NCBI GenBank assembly: GCA_965263165.1
Contig: OZ253584.1
Span: 2,728,001 to 2,792,000 of the forward strand
Length of the DNA stretch: 64,000 nucleotides
DNA from: SAR202-VII-2 sp965263165
GTDB taxonomy: Bacteria > Chloroflexota > Dehalococcoidia > Lucifugimonadales > SAR202-VII-2
Direction of reading: 5' to 3'
Shown here piece after piece: positions 34,371 to 42,663 of this stretch. The translations under genes were made by a program, and so were the position numbers. Below the pieces are notes generated by a model. The model ran no database searches. It saw only the letters and a program-made list of their open reading frames with translations, and was not told the DNA's origin. The number at the start of each line of letters is the position of its first letter. The stretch's first letter is position 1.

Positions 34371-34559
34371 CTAGGCCTCCTCGCCAAGCCAGAAAACCGG
34401 CAGTGGCTCGATCTCGTCGATCTTGGGGTCGTCAAGGTTGAGCAGCGCCTCGTGGAGGGCGTTGACCCGGTGGGTAATTTCCTCCAGGTCCTCGTCGAAG
34501 ACCTGAAACCCAAGCGATTCAAGCTGGGCTCGCACCTGACCCTGTGTCAGATCCCCCAT
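34371..34559 (-). CDS. Small GatC/AtzG-like amidase partner
   Basis: A 62-residue acidic protein (GDLTQGQVRAQLESLGFQVF, then an amphipathic helix EEITHRVNALHEALLNLDD and the tail IDEIEPLPVFWL). The helix-plus-EPxPVF tail resembles GatC and the DUF4089/AtzG proteins that wrap around an amidase. It lies three bases before the amidase and has GGGAG nine bases before its ATG. It is real by context; the family call is tentative because the protein is so short. Confidence 0.7.
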   Translation of the reverse strand: MGDLTQGQVRAQLESLGFQVFDEDLEEITHRVNALHEALLNLDDPKIDEIEPLPVFWLGEEA

Positions 34560-34767
34560 GTTTGTTCACTCCCGCCGCGTCTGTCCGTCGGGCCAGCCGC
34601 TCCTAGCCATTGGCCGCTGACCAATGTTCCACGGGGCCTCTGTGTTGTCAAGAAGCGGCCGCCTGCAACGGAGGACCCGGATTCACCACCTGGAGATGAA
34701 AGAAGCGCCTCGTTGGAGCCGGACGCGCCAAGGTGAAAAGCGACGTCGACGCCGTCCCCAGCGGGGG

Positions 34768-34814
34768 CAGGGGGACACGCTGTACCCCCGGCGGGGGTAC
34801 AGCGTGTCCCCCTG
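34768..34814. repeat. Perfect 22-bp inverted repeat with 3-base centre
   Basis: Both arms are exact complements (left arm starts CAGGGGGACACGCTG, right arm ends CAGCGTGTCCCCCTG) around GGC. It lies at the upstream end of cassette copy A; copies B and C keep a weaker version. Confidence 0.9.
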
Positions 34815-34961
34815 TTTCTAAAAACGTTGGAGGGTGGTGCGGGCGGGATAGCGGCGCACGCCAAGCCGACCCTCCGCTGATGGAGGGCGCAGGCCAACAC
34901 AAGACCATCCGTCCCCGTCGGCGGGCGGACGCCGGAGTCAGAGGCCCCCGCCACACCCCCC

Positions 34962-34990
34962 TTGCAAAATACGAACGATTGTGCTATAGT
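34962..34990 (+). promoter_or_regulatory. Sigma70-like promoter inside cassette copy A
   Basis: TTGCAA (34962-34967), a 17-base spacer, and TATAGT (34985-34990) preceded by TGC, an extended -10. The complement of 50205-50233 in copy B keeps the same TTGCAA-17-TATGGT arrangement with a nearly identical spacer, which supports function or recent common origin. Confidence 0.65.
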
Positions 34991-35045
34991 ACCCCCATGA
35001 AGTCGGACACCGGCCCGCTGCTCTTCCTCGGAGCCTGCCGCATAC

Positions 35046-35547
35046 ATGAGCACTGCGCTAACCACAGAGAATCCCCCTGCGGCAGGGGCGCTGAGGGAAC
35101 ACCCCTAGGGGCAAGACCCTCCGAGGAAGGCTGGGACCGGAGCGACTGCCGTTGTGAGGCACAGGCTCTTTGGAACCATCCCGCCCCGTAACGACTCGTA
35201 ACGGCTAGGTAACGATTCGTAACGGCTCCGTAACGACTCGTAACAGCTTTGTAACGGCCTGTAACGCCTTTGTAACGCCTCCGTGCCTGCAAACCCTGAA
35301 ATCCGGCTGACAAACGTTACAAAGCCCCGTTCACCGCCCAGAATTCTGACTGCTCTCGCGTCGAGGTGTTATGGATTACCGCTTGCGCTCTCTCCGCTAT
35401 TGCCCTTGGTGCGCCTCCCGCCTCCCCCCTGCTCTGCGGCGAGACGCGCCGGTTCGCATGACGGCTGTGGGCCGACGCCGCTTGGTGGGCCATAACCGCG
35501 CTAGCCTTCAGCCGGGACCTGGCGATGAAGCAGTTGGCCCTGGTTAG
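35046..35547 (+). pseudogene. Decayed gene for small Cys-containing protein (cassette copy A)
   Basis: An ATG at 35046 (MSTALTTENPPAAGALREHP) meets a TAG after 20 codons. Beyond it the frame-shifted remainder keeps LRGxx/GTGATAVVRHRLFG-like sequence, five 21-bp units encoding VTTRNGS-like heptads (35186-35280), and a C-terminal part starting MDYRLRSLRYCPWC at 35371. The complement of copy B carries the same parts in the same order. A separate open frame, 34997-35191, begins right at the predicted transcript start and is also kept in copy B, but its substitutions do not look protein-constrained. Confidence 0.55.
35186..35280 (+). repeat. 21-bp degenerate tandem repeat
   Basis: About four and a half units of the type CGTAACGACTCGTAACGGCT, spaced 21 bases. 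One frame reads heptads VTTRNG*, VTIRNGS, VTTRNSF, VTACNAF. It lies in the decayed gene of cassette A; copy B has a more diverged CGGCTCGCGACGGCTCTGTC-like run. Confidence 0.75.
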
Positions 35548-35640
35548 CCTCCATACCCCACGCAATGCCTCCTGGTCACTCCTTCGGTGGTGGATTTGGG
35601 ATGAGTCGGTTCGTTGACACCCACTACCCCCGCATCTACC

Positions 35641-36864
35641 ATGAGCGCCATCCGAGCCAGGATCGCACCCTTGACTCAATCCGACGAACGACATGGCGCC
35701 GTCCGCTTCAAGGACCAGAACTACGACGTAGAAAGCCAGACACCGGAGATCACCGACGCCGCGCTCGATGCCGAGCGTCAGCGCCTCGGCATTGAGTACC
35801 GGGGCGCCCAGGCCACCGTCGAGATCACCCGCGACGCCATCCGCGACTACTGCAACTACATGGGCAGCAGCCACCCGCTGTTCCTCGACAATGATGCCGC
35901 TCGACAGAGCCGGTGGGGCGGCGTCATCGCTCCGCCGGTGATGGTGGGAAACGCCATCATCGCCCCCGGCCTGCGGGGCGTACAGTGGATCTACGCCGGG
36001 ACCTCCTGGGAGTTCTTCCAGGTCATGCGCCCCGGCGACGTGGTCACCCAGCGGGGCTGGTACGTCGACGCCCAGGAGAAGCAGGGCCGGGTGGTTGCCC
36101 GCATGGTCCTGCAGGTTGGCGAAACGGAGTGCGTCAACCTGCGGGGCGAGTTAGTGGCCCGCTCCAAGGTCTACTGCATGCGCACCCCTCGCCGGAAGGC
36201 CGGCGGCGGCATGGGCTACCAGCCCCGGCTCCACCGCTGGACCCCCGGCGAAATCGCCCGCTTGGAGGAGGAAGTCCTGGCAGAGCCGGTGCCCCGCATC
36301 GAGCCGCTCTTTTGGGAGGACGTTAGCGAAGGAGCCGATATGCCCGTCCTCACCTACGGCCCTTTGCGCGACGTCGACATCGCCTTTACGGGCTCCTATA
36401 CAGACTCCGGCGCTTTTGCTGCAGAGGCCGTCGCTCATGCCGGCGCCCACGTTTATCAACTCCTGAACCGCCGCCGCCATCCCGCCGACTCCTACTTCGA
36501 CCCGGAGCGCGGCATCCAAGACCACCCCCACCGCGGCCATTGGGAGCAGTTCATGGCCCAGGAAGTCGGCATGCCCGGCGTCTACGACATCGGCCCGCAC
36601 CGCCTGTCCTGGCTCTGCCGCTACGTCACCGACTGGATGGGCAGCGGCGGCTTCCTCAAGCGCCTCGAGGGCAACCTCCGCCGTCCCAACGTCGTGTCCG
36701 ACGTAACCCGTATTTCCGGCCGGGTCTCTAGGAAATGGACGAGCGAAAATGAAGCCCTAGTCGAGTGCGAAATGAGCGGGGTGAACCAGGAAGGCGAGGA
36801 AACCATGCCGGGGCGAGCCGTGCTGTCTCTGCCCCGTCGGGGCCAGGGGCGCCCGCCGCTATGA
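35641..36864 (+). CDS. FAS1-like (MaoC/hotdog) dehydratase, double-domain
   Basis: A 407-residue double-hotdog hydratase/dehydratase acting on an acyl-CoA. The first hotdog (about 60-190) has VEITRDAIRDYCNYMGSSHPLF, WGGVIAPPVMVG and SWEFFQVMRPGDVV. The second (about 235-405) has LFWEDVSEGADMP, LSWLCRYVTDWMGSGGFLKRLE and NVVSDVTRISGRV. ATG 35641 opens a four-gene operon with ATGA/GTGA overlaps; the frame extends to a TTG at 35614. Related 3-methylfumaryl-CoA and mesaconyl-CoA hydratases of Chloroflexus use the same fold beside family III CoA-transferases, so a dicarboxylic acyl-CoA substrate is a reasonable inference. Confidence 0.87.
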   Translation: MSAIRARIAPLTQSDERHGAVRFKDQNYDVESQTPEITDAALDAERQRLGIEYRGAQATVEITRDAIRDYCNYMGSSHPLFLDNDAARQSRWGGVIAPPVMVGNAIIAPGLRGVQWIYAGTSWEFFQVMRPGDVVTQRGWYVDAQEKQGRVVARMVLQVGETECVNLRGELVARSKVYCMRTPRRKAGGGMGYQPRLHRWTPGEIARLEEEVLAEPVPRIEPLFWEDVSEGADMPVLTYGPLRDVDIAFTGSYTDSGAFAAEAVAHAGAHVYQLLNRRRHPADSYFDPERGIQDHPHRGHWEQFMAQEVGMPGVYDIGPHRLSWLCRYVTDWMGSGGFLKRLEGNLRRPNVVSDVTRISGRVSRKWTSENEALVECEMSGVNQEGEETMPGRAVLSLPRRGQGRPPL

Positions 36865-37979
36865 CGGCAACCGCCATAGCTCCCCATGACCTCGATGCAT
36901 GCCGTTCCCTCGCCGGCGTCTGGCTGCGCCGCCGCGGCCACAATACCCATGTGAGCGAGGGGGCAATCCGCCGCTGGAGCAAGGCCATCGGCGACCGGAA
37001 CCCCCTCTTTGTGGAACCCAGGAGCGCCACCACCGCCGGCCCTTCCGTGGCGCCGCCATGCTGGCTCTACACCATCGACGACACCGTTGTTGCCCTGAAG
37101 TTCCCCGATCTCCACGTCGTCTACGGAGGCGCCGATTGGGAGTTCTTCCGGTGGGTCCGGGTCGGCGAGAACCTCACCGCCAGAGCGCGGCTCATTGACG
37201 CGCAGGTCAAGGAGGGCCGCTTCTGCGGTCCAATGGTGCAGCAGACCGGCGAGACGGAGTATCTCGACGAGACCAATGAGGTCGTTGCGCGAGCCGTCAG
37301 CACTGTATTCCGCACCTCCCGGGCGGAAGCGGTGCGCCTCGGCAAATACGGCCATCTGAACGCCTACAGGTATACACAGGAAGAACTCCTCGCTGTTGAG
37401 GATGCCTACGACGCCGAGGAGGTCCGAGGCGCCAACCCCCGCAACCTGGACGACATCCATGTGGGAGAGCGCTTGGGGCCCATCGTCAAGGGGCCTCTGA
37501 CCTCCGAAGATGTGCTCCAATTCATCTGCGCCACCCGGCCCGCGCCAGGTTTCGCGCAATTCGTCCGCGACCGGCGGCGCCACCCCGGCATCGCTTTCCG
37601 CGACCCCGGGGCGGGGATGTGGAACAGTTGGGACGCCGGCCTGCTCGACAGCACAGTTGCCCGCAGAATGGGCTTCCCCACCGCCCACGACTGCGGGCTC
37701 GACCGCATCTCCTGGGTCTCGCAACTTCTGACCAACTGGATGGGCGACGCAGGCTTTTTGCGAAGACTCAGCGTTCGCCTGACCCGGCCCAATCTCTACG
37801 GCGGCGTCACCTGGTGCGAAGGCGTCGTTTCCTCCGTGGAGCAACATGGCGTTGAAGGCGCGGTGGGGCTGGAGCTGCATTGCCGGGACCAGCGCGGCGA
37901 GACCACGGCCACAGGCGCCGCCGAGGTGGTCCTACCAGCCCATGCCTCTGAAGACAGAGCGCCAGGAGCGCCGGCGTGA
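36861..37979 (+). CDS. FAS1-like dehydratase, second paralogue
   Basis: A 372-residue relative of the preceding gene. The first hotdog carries VSEGAIRRWSKAIGDRNPLFVE, APPCWLYTIDD and ADWEFFRWVRVGENLT. The second has IHVGERLGPIVKGPLTSEDV, ISWVSQLLTNWMGDAGFLRRL and LYGGVTWCEGVV. ATG 36861 overlaps the previous stop. The shared WMGxxGFLxRL motif shows recent common ancestry, yet the putative active-site segments differ, so the pair is either heteromeric or has split substrates. Confidence 0.87.
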   Translation: MTATAIAPHDLDACRSLAGVWLRRRGHNTHVSEGAIRRWSKAIGDRNPLFVEPRSATTAGPSVAPPCWLYTIDDTVVALKFPDLHVVYGGADWEFFRWVRVGENLTARARLIDAQVKEGRFCGPMVQQTGETEYLDETNEVVARAVSTVFRTSRAEAVRLGKYGHLNAYRYTQEELLAVEDAYDAEEVRGANPRNLDDIHVGERLGPIVKGPLTSEDVLQFICATRPAPGFAQFVRDRRRHPGIAFRDPGAGMWNSWDAGLLDSTVARRMGFPTAHDCGLDRISWVSQLLTNWMGDAGFLRRLSVRLTRPNLYGGVTWCEGVVSSVEQHGVEGAVGLELHCRDQRGETTATGAAEVVLPAHASEDRAPGAPA

Positions 37980-39184
37980 GCGTCTTGCAAGGAATCCGGG
38001 TGGTTGAGTGGGGCGAGTTTGTATCCGCCCCGTTCTGTGGCAGGCTGTTGGCCGGCCTGGGCGCCGAGGTCATCAAGGTGGAGCGCCCTGGCTCAGGCGA
38101 CGAGGCTCGTCATCACGGCCCGTTCCCCAACGGCGTTCCCAACCCGGAGGCCAGCGGCCTCTTTCTGCATCTGAACGTCGGCAAACGCAGCGTCGCCCTC
38201 GATCCCGCGCTGCCGGAGGGCCGCGATCTCCTCCGCCAGCTCCTTGCCGACGCCGATGTCCTGCTCACCAACTACCGGCCCTCCGCAGTGGAGGGGATGG
38301 GCCTTGCTCCGCAAGATCTCCTCGCCATCAACCCAAGGCTCATCGTTACCACAGTGACTCCCTATGGATGGACGGGCCCCTACCGCGACCTGCCCGGCTA
38401 TGACATCACCGTCCTTGCCTTGGCCGGGGTATCTTTCAGCGTCGGGGAGCCTGAGCGCGAGCCCCTGGCCCCACCGTACTTCATGGGCGACTACCAGGCA
38501 GGTCTGACCGCCTCTTCAGCCACCGTTACGGCCCTGTTGGCCCGCGACTCCACCGGCCGGGGGCAACACGTGGATATCGCCGCCTTCGAGCCTTGGGCAA
38601 CCTACCACGCCGGCGCCGCGGTAACCACGTTCGTCTATCAGGGCGTCACCGGCCACCGGGCAGGCCGCCGCCGGCCCGACCTCTACCCCTACACTCTGCT
38701 TCCATGCAAGGACGGCCTGCTCTGCCTCATCGCCCGCGAGGGTCGCCAATGGAAGCGCTTCCTCCTCGACGTGATGCAGCGGGAAGACCTTGCCAACCAC
38801 GAGCGCTACCGCGACCGTAGGACCGTGGCCGAGCAGTACCCGGAAGAGATGGATGCTCTTCTGGCGCCCTGGCTCATGGAGCGCACCCGGGAGGAGATCT
38901 TCGAACTGTGCCGCCGGGGCCGGGCGCCCTTCGCCCCCGTCCGCCGCATCGACGAAGCACTCGGCGACCCCCACCTGGCTGCGAGAGGCTTCTTCCGGCA
39001 ACTCGGCCACCCCGTAGCCGGCCCCCTGCCCTACGCAGGAGCGCCCTTCCAGATGTCGGATGCGCCGTGGCGGATAGACCGGGCCGCCCCCACGCTTGGA
39101 GAAGCCAACGAGGACATCTACTGCGGCCTCTTGGGCTGCAACGCTGACAGGTTGGAAGAGCTGAGGCTGGCGGGAGTCATCTAA
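37976..39184 (+). CDS. Family III CoA-transferase (operon copy 1)
   Basis: A 402-residue CoA-transferase. It starts at GTG 37976, overlapping the preceding stop. GIRVVEWGEFVSAPFCGRLLA and LGAEVIKVERPGSGDEARHH form the N-terminal CoA-side pattern; the catalytic Asp is Asp172 in MGDYQAGLT. The C-terminus APTLGEANEDIYCGLLG is typical. Together with the neighbouring hydratases it probably interconverts free acid and CoA ester of an unsaturated or hydroxylated acid. Confidence 0.93.
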   Translation: MSVLQGIRVVEWGEFVSAPFCGRLLAGLGAEVIKVERPGSGDEARHHGPFPNGVPNPEASGLFLHLNVGKRSVALDPALPEGRDLLRQLLADADVLLTNYRPSAVEGMGLAPQDLLAINPRLIVTTVTPYGWTGPYRDLPGYDITVLALAGVSFSVGEPEREPLAPPYFMGDYQAGLTASSATVTALLARDSTGRGQHVDIAAFEPWATYHAGAAVTTFVYQGVTGHRAGRRRPDLYPYTLLPCKDGLLCLIAREGRQWKRFLLDVMQREDLANHERYRDRRTVAEQYPEEMDALLAPWLMERTREEIFELCRRGRAPFAPVRRIDEALGDPHLAARGFFRQLGHPVAGPLPYAGAPFQMSDAPWRIDRAAPTLGEANEDIYCGLLGCNADRLEELRLAGVI

Positions 39185-39194
39185 AGGACGGCTG

Positions 39195-40427
39195 ATGGCG
39201 CTTCCACTCAACGGCGTTCGAGTGCTGGACTTCGGCTGGGTCATGGCGGCCCCCATCACAGCCCACCTCATGGCCGACATGGGCGCCGAGGTCATCAAGG
39301 TCGAATCGCGCTCCCACTTGGACGCCGCCCGCCGCGGGCGGCCGCTGGTCTCAGCCAGTGCCGCCGCCGGGGATCTCGGCGAAGAGCCCGACCTTGCGCC
39401 CCTCTTCCACAACCTCAATCGCGGCAAGCTCGGCATCACCGTCGACCTCACCCACCCACGCGCCTGGGAAGTCGTGGGGCCGCTGGTGGCCGCCTCCGAC
39501 GTAGTGGTGCATAACCTCACGCCCCGGGCCTCCCGCAATCTGGGCCTGACCTACGAACGCCTGTCCGCCCTTCGAAAGGACATCATCTTCGTGTCGCTGA
39601 CGGCTGCGGGCCAGTACGGCCCCCTCAGCGACATAAGCGCTTACGCTCCCAGCGTGTCCTCGCTGGCTGGCCTGGAGGGGCTGGTCGGGTACGCCGGCGA
39701 GGAAGCCATCGGTATGCTCGGCCTCAACTTTTCCGACCCGAACGCCGGCATGCTCGGTTACCTGGCTGCTGCGGCCGCGCTGTATCAGCGGCGACGCACC
39801 GGCCGGGGCCAGAGCATTGACCTATCGCAGATGGAAGGGGTGGCGCAATTCCTAGGAGAACCATTCATGGAGTTGGCCATGACCGGCGATGTTCCGGCAC
39901 CGAAAGGGAACCATCATCCCCGCATGGCTCCCTACGGCAACTACCCCACCGCCGAGCGCTACCGCTGGGTGGCCATTGCCGTGGGCTCAGATGCAGAGTG
40001 GCAGGCCTTCGCCCGCGTTGTGGGCGAAGATTGGGTGAATGAGGAGCGCTTCGCTAAGCGGGAGGGCCGCTTGGACCACCGAATCGAGCTAGACCGATAC
40101 GCGGCGGCTTGGACCGCCTCGAGGACGGTGGATGACATCGTGGCGCCGCTCCAGAGGGCCGGAGTGGCCGCGATGCCCGTGATGAGCATCGAAGAGCAGT
40201 TCGCCGACCCGCACCACCAAGCCCGGGAGGTCTACGTCAGCGTGGAGCACCCCAGGATAGGCTCCGAGCCCATCCACGGCCTGGCCTGGAAGATGAGCGA
40301 AACGCCGGGCCGCATAGACCGCGCCGCTCCCCTGCTGGGAGAACACAACCACCACGTCCTGGAAACGATACTCGGCTTCACGCCCGGGAAGGTGCGGGAG
40401 TTCGAGGAGGCGGGAGTCCTGACATAG
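39195..40427 (+). CDS. Family III CoA-transferase (operon copy 2)
   Basis: A 410-residue CoA-transferase ten bases after the first. LNGVRVLDFGWVMAAPITAHLMADMGAEVIKVE opens the protein in the family way; Asp181 in NFSDPNAGM is the expected acyl-carrying residue. It is only moderately like its neighbour, so the pair may form a heteromer or handle successive esters, as mesaconyl-CoA C1-C4 transferase does in the 3-hydroxypropionate bicycle (family knowledge). The stop faces the convergent crotonase gene across 93 bases containing a 14-bp palindrome GACGGGATCCCGTC. Confidence 0.93.
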   Translation: MALPLNGVRVLDFGWVMAAPITAHLMADMGAEVIKVESRSHLDAARRGRPLVSASAAAGDLGEEPDLAPLFHNLNRGKLGITVDLTHPRAWEVVGPLVAASDVVVHNLTPRASRNLGLTYERLSALRKDIIFVSLTAAGQYGPLSDISAYAPSVSSLAGLEGLVGYAGEEAIGMLGLNFSDPNAGMLGYLAAAAALYQRRRTGRGQSIDLSQMEGVAQFLGEPFMELAMTGDVPAPKGNHHPRMAPYGNYPTAERYRWVAIAVGSDAEWQAFARVVGEDWVNEERFAKREGRLDHRIELDRYAAAWTASRTVDDIVAPLQRAGVAAMPVMSIEEQFADPHHQAREVYVSVEHPRIGSEPIHGLAWKMSETPGRIDRAAPLLGEHNHHVLETILGFTPGKVREFEEAGVLT

Positions 40428-40520
40428 GCCCAGCCGGGCGCCAATCTCGTTGCAACGCCAACGATCCGCTTCCCAACGCTGCGGATGACGGGATCCCGTC
40501 CCCGGACGAGCCCATACCGG

Positions 40521-41393
40521 CTATGCGCCCAGGTCCTCGTAGCGGTCGTCGCGCTCGTGGAAACCGGCGCGCACCCCACTGTCCCGACGCGCCTTGAAGA
40601 AGTTGTGCTCGCCTTCCTCGAAGCGGAGATTGGTGAAGAGTGTGTGCGTGACGTAGCCCTGGGTCAGCCCCTGCGTCACGCCCAGGATGTCGAGGATCCA
40701 ATGGTGGGATGCCTTGCCGATTGCGATGCCGTCGGCTGGCAGCAGGGAAGCTTCCTGAGCATAGCGGGCCACCTCTTCTTCGAGCTGGGCGCGTGGGACC
40801 GCCTTGGTGATGAGCCCCATTTCAGCGGCCTCCGCGCCGCTCACGACGCGGCCCGTAACCAGCAGGTCCCGCGCCCGCTTCAGGCCAACGCTGAGATAGA
40901 GGGGCAACATATTGAGACCCCCTCCGGCGAACCCCAAGCGCTGCTCGGCGTGGGATATTTGCGCGTCGTCGGCAGCAACCGCGACATCGCAGAATTCCGC
41001 CATAAGGGTTCCCTCGCCTACGCAGTGGCCATGGACCTCAGCGATGGTGATCTTGGGGTGGAGCAGCAGCTTCATGTGGCGCTCCATCCACTCGCGGTCC
41101 ACCTTCAGGCGAATCCGTTGGCTGGGGCGCCGCTCTCCGGTTTGGCCGGTGCCGTAGCCGTAGACAAACCCCACGGTCGACAGGTCGTGGCCGGCGCAAA
41201 AGCTGTCGCCGGCGCCCCGCAGCACCACAACCTTGATCCCATCGTCGTCAGCGGCTTCGGCCAGAGCCGCGTACAGGTCGTCGCAGATTCCGCCCTGGCC
41301 GGGAAAGTCGATGGCGTTCAGCTTCTCCGGCCTGTTCAGCGTTATCCGCGCCACCGCGCCGCTGGTTTCGTAGAGGACGTATTGATAGCTCAA
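40521..41393 (-). CDS. Enoyl-CoA hydratase/isomerase (crotonase) family protein
   Basis: A 290-residue crotonase. The oxyanion-hole segments are SFCAGHDLSTV and GHCVGEGTLMAEFCD, and ISHAEQRLGFAGGGLNMLPL keeps one catalytic-type Glu. The first conserved acid position is less clear because the usual GGGxE is GEGTL. TTG 41393 is chosen for GGGAG nine bases upstream and because the fold starts there (YVLYETSGAVARITLNRPEKLNA). It lies 37 bases after the epimerase gene and is probably co-transcribed. The substrate is unknown. Confidence 0.85.
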   Translation of the reverse strand: MSYQYVLYETSGAVARITLNRPEKLNAIDFPGQGGICDDLYAALAEAADDDGIKVVVLRGAGDSFCAGHDLSTVGFVYGYGTGQTGERRPSQRIRLKVDREWMERHMKLLLHPKITIAEVHGHCVGEGTLMAEFCDVAVAADDAQISHAEQRLGFAGGGLNMLPLYLSVGLKRARDLLVTGRVVSGAEAAEMGLITKAVPRAQLEEEVARYAQEASLLPADGIAIGKASHHWILDILGVTQGLTQGYVTHTLFTNLRFEEGEHNFFKARRDSGVRAGFHERDDRYEDLGA

Positions 41394-41430
41394 GAGTCGG
41401 CTCCCGAAGACATCGTTTCCTTCGCCCCGC

Positions 41431-42456
41431 CTACCTCGCGAAGGTCCCTCCGTTGCCCCCCGGCGACGCAATTGGGGCGGCCTTAATTCCCAAGCGGTCC
41501 ATCCAGGTCACCCAGTCCTTGACCGCCTCCTCGAGGGTGAACTGCGGCTCGTAGCCCAGCTCGTTCTTGGCCCGCGTGATATCCATCACGTAGTATGCTC
41601 GGGGCCCCATGTTGCGCGGGTCGCGGCCCGGCCCCACCTCGATCTGAGCCCCCGGGACCGCCGCTCTCACGGCATCTGCGAATTGGTTCACGGTGTACCG
41701 GCGGCCGCTGCCGATGTGGAATACGTGGTGCTCCGGAGTCGGCTCGGCAAGAACGCCGCAAACAACGCTGTGGGCCACGTCCCTGGCGTAGGTCATGTCC
41801 ATGATCTCATCCCCGCCTTTCTCGATGATCGTGGGGATGCCCAACATGGCGTTCTCCACCATCTGAATCCAGAGGATGTTGTGCAGGCCGTGGCGAGGGT
41901 CTTTCTTGCCCATGCCGAAGATAGCGGCGTAGCGCAAGGCTACGAACCCGATGTTGTACAGGTTCTTGTAGTTCAGCCCCATCAGCTCGCTGGCGACCTT
42001 GGATGCGCTGTACACGGCCTTCACGGGGTAGGCGGGGGCGTCTTCGCCAACCGGCTTCAGGGTCGGGTGCAGGTACTCCTCGGTAAGCGGGGCCAGCGCG
42101 CCCACGGAGCTGGTGAACACCACGCGGTCGCAGTCCATGATGCGCGCCGCCTCGAGCATGTAGACCGTGCTCATGGCGTTGATCTGGAAACCCTGCAATG
42201 GGTTCGCATCAGCGGCATCCGGGTAGACAGCGGCCAGGTGGCAGATGCGGTCCACGTTGTTGTCCTTGACCGCCCGTATCACCGAGGCGAAATCCAGAAC
42301 GTCTCCCACCACCAGGTTGATCTCTCCCGAAAGGTCCGGCAGCAGCGTGAAGTCAGACCGGTTGTCGTAAATGATGGGCGTGTGGCCCTTCTCAATCAGT
42401 TCGCGCACGACCCAGCAGCCGTTTACGCCCAGCCCTCCGGTAACGAGGATGTTCAT
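41431..42456 (-). CDS. NAD-dependent epimerase/dehydratase (extended SDR)
   Basis: A 341-residue extended short-chain dehydrogenase. The NAD loop is ILVTGGLGVNGCWV, the acidic selector lies in IIYDNRSD, NVDRICHLAAVYPD follows, VVFTSSVGALAP holds the Ser, and YSASKVASE is the YxxxK pair. The C-terminal half (HIGSGRRYTVNQFADAV, ELGYEPQFTLEEAVKDW) is that of UDP-sugar epimerases, but the neighbours are acyl-CoA enzymes, so a sugar role is not certain. ATG 42456 has GGAGGA upstream. Confidence 0.88.
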   Translation of the reverse strand: MNILVTGGLGVNGCWVVRELIEKGHTPIIYDNRSDFTLLPDLSGEINLVVGDVLDFASVIRAVKDNNVDRICHLAAVYPDAADANPLQGFQINAMSTVYMLEAARIMDCDRVVFTSSVGALAPLTEEYLHPTLKPVGEDAPAYPVKAVYSASKVASELMGLNYKNLYNIGFVALRYAAIFGMGKKDPRHGLHNILWIQMVENAMLGIPTIIEKGGDEIMDMTYARDVAHSVVCGVLAEPTPEHHVFHIGSGRRYTVNQFADAVRAAVPGAQIEVGPGRDPRNMGPRAYYVMDITRAKNELGYEPQFTLEEAVKDWVTWMDRLGIKAAPIASPGGNGGTFAR

Positions 42457-42663
42457 GCTTCCTCCTTCATTGCGGCAGTTCATAGAGCCGCGCCCGATTG
42501 TACATCAGGGGCGGCCCCGTTAGGAAACGGCGCAGAACGCCATCCATGCCAGCGGCTGAGATTGGCCCTGCGCTCGAGGGCTTGGCGGCGCGTCGTTCTC
42601 AGGAGCAAACGCGGGGAGAATCACTGCGCGGGCTCGCCAGGCATCCCCGCGTCCGCGAAGACG

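Larger units (their letters stand above)
34720..35547 (+). repeat. Dispersed cassette repeat, copy A
   Basis: About 830 bases shared, with many substitutions, with the inverted copy B at 49466-50680. In order: ACGCGCCAAGGTGAAAAGCG, a perfect hairpin (34768-34814), ACGTTGGAGGGTGG, one or two units related to the 34-bp minisatellite of copy B, a sigma70-like promoter (34962-34990), a leader, and a decayed small gene. The other ~160 bases between the AtzG-like gene (34559) and this repeat show nothing recognisable. Confidence 0.75.

Noticed and set aside
34960..35190. Known riboswitch class upstream of the 35 kb operon
   Set aside because: I compared by memory with TPP, SAM, cobalamin, glycine, c-di-GMP and fluoride consensus elements and found no match; the conservation belongs to the repeat cassette.
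40487..40500. Intrinsic terminator between the CoA-transferase and the crotonase gene
   Set aside because: GACGGGATCCCGTC is a perfect palindrome but leaves no proper loop and has no T-run, so it is only noted in the gene entry.
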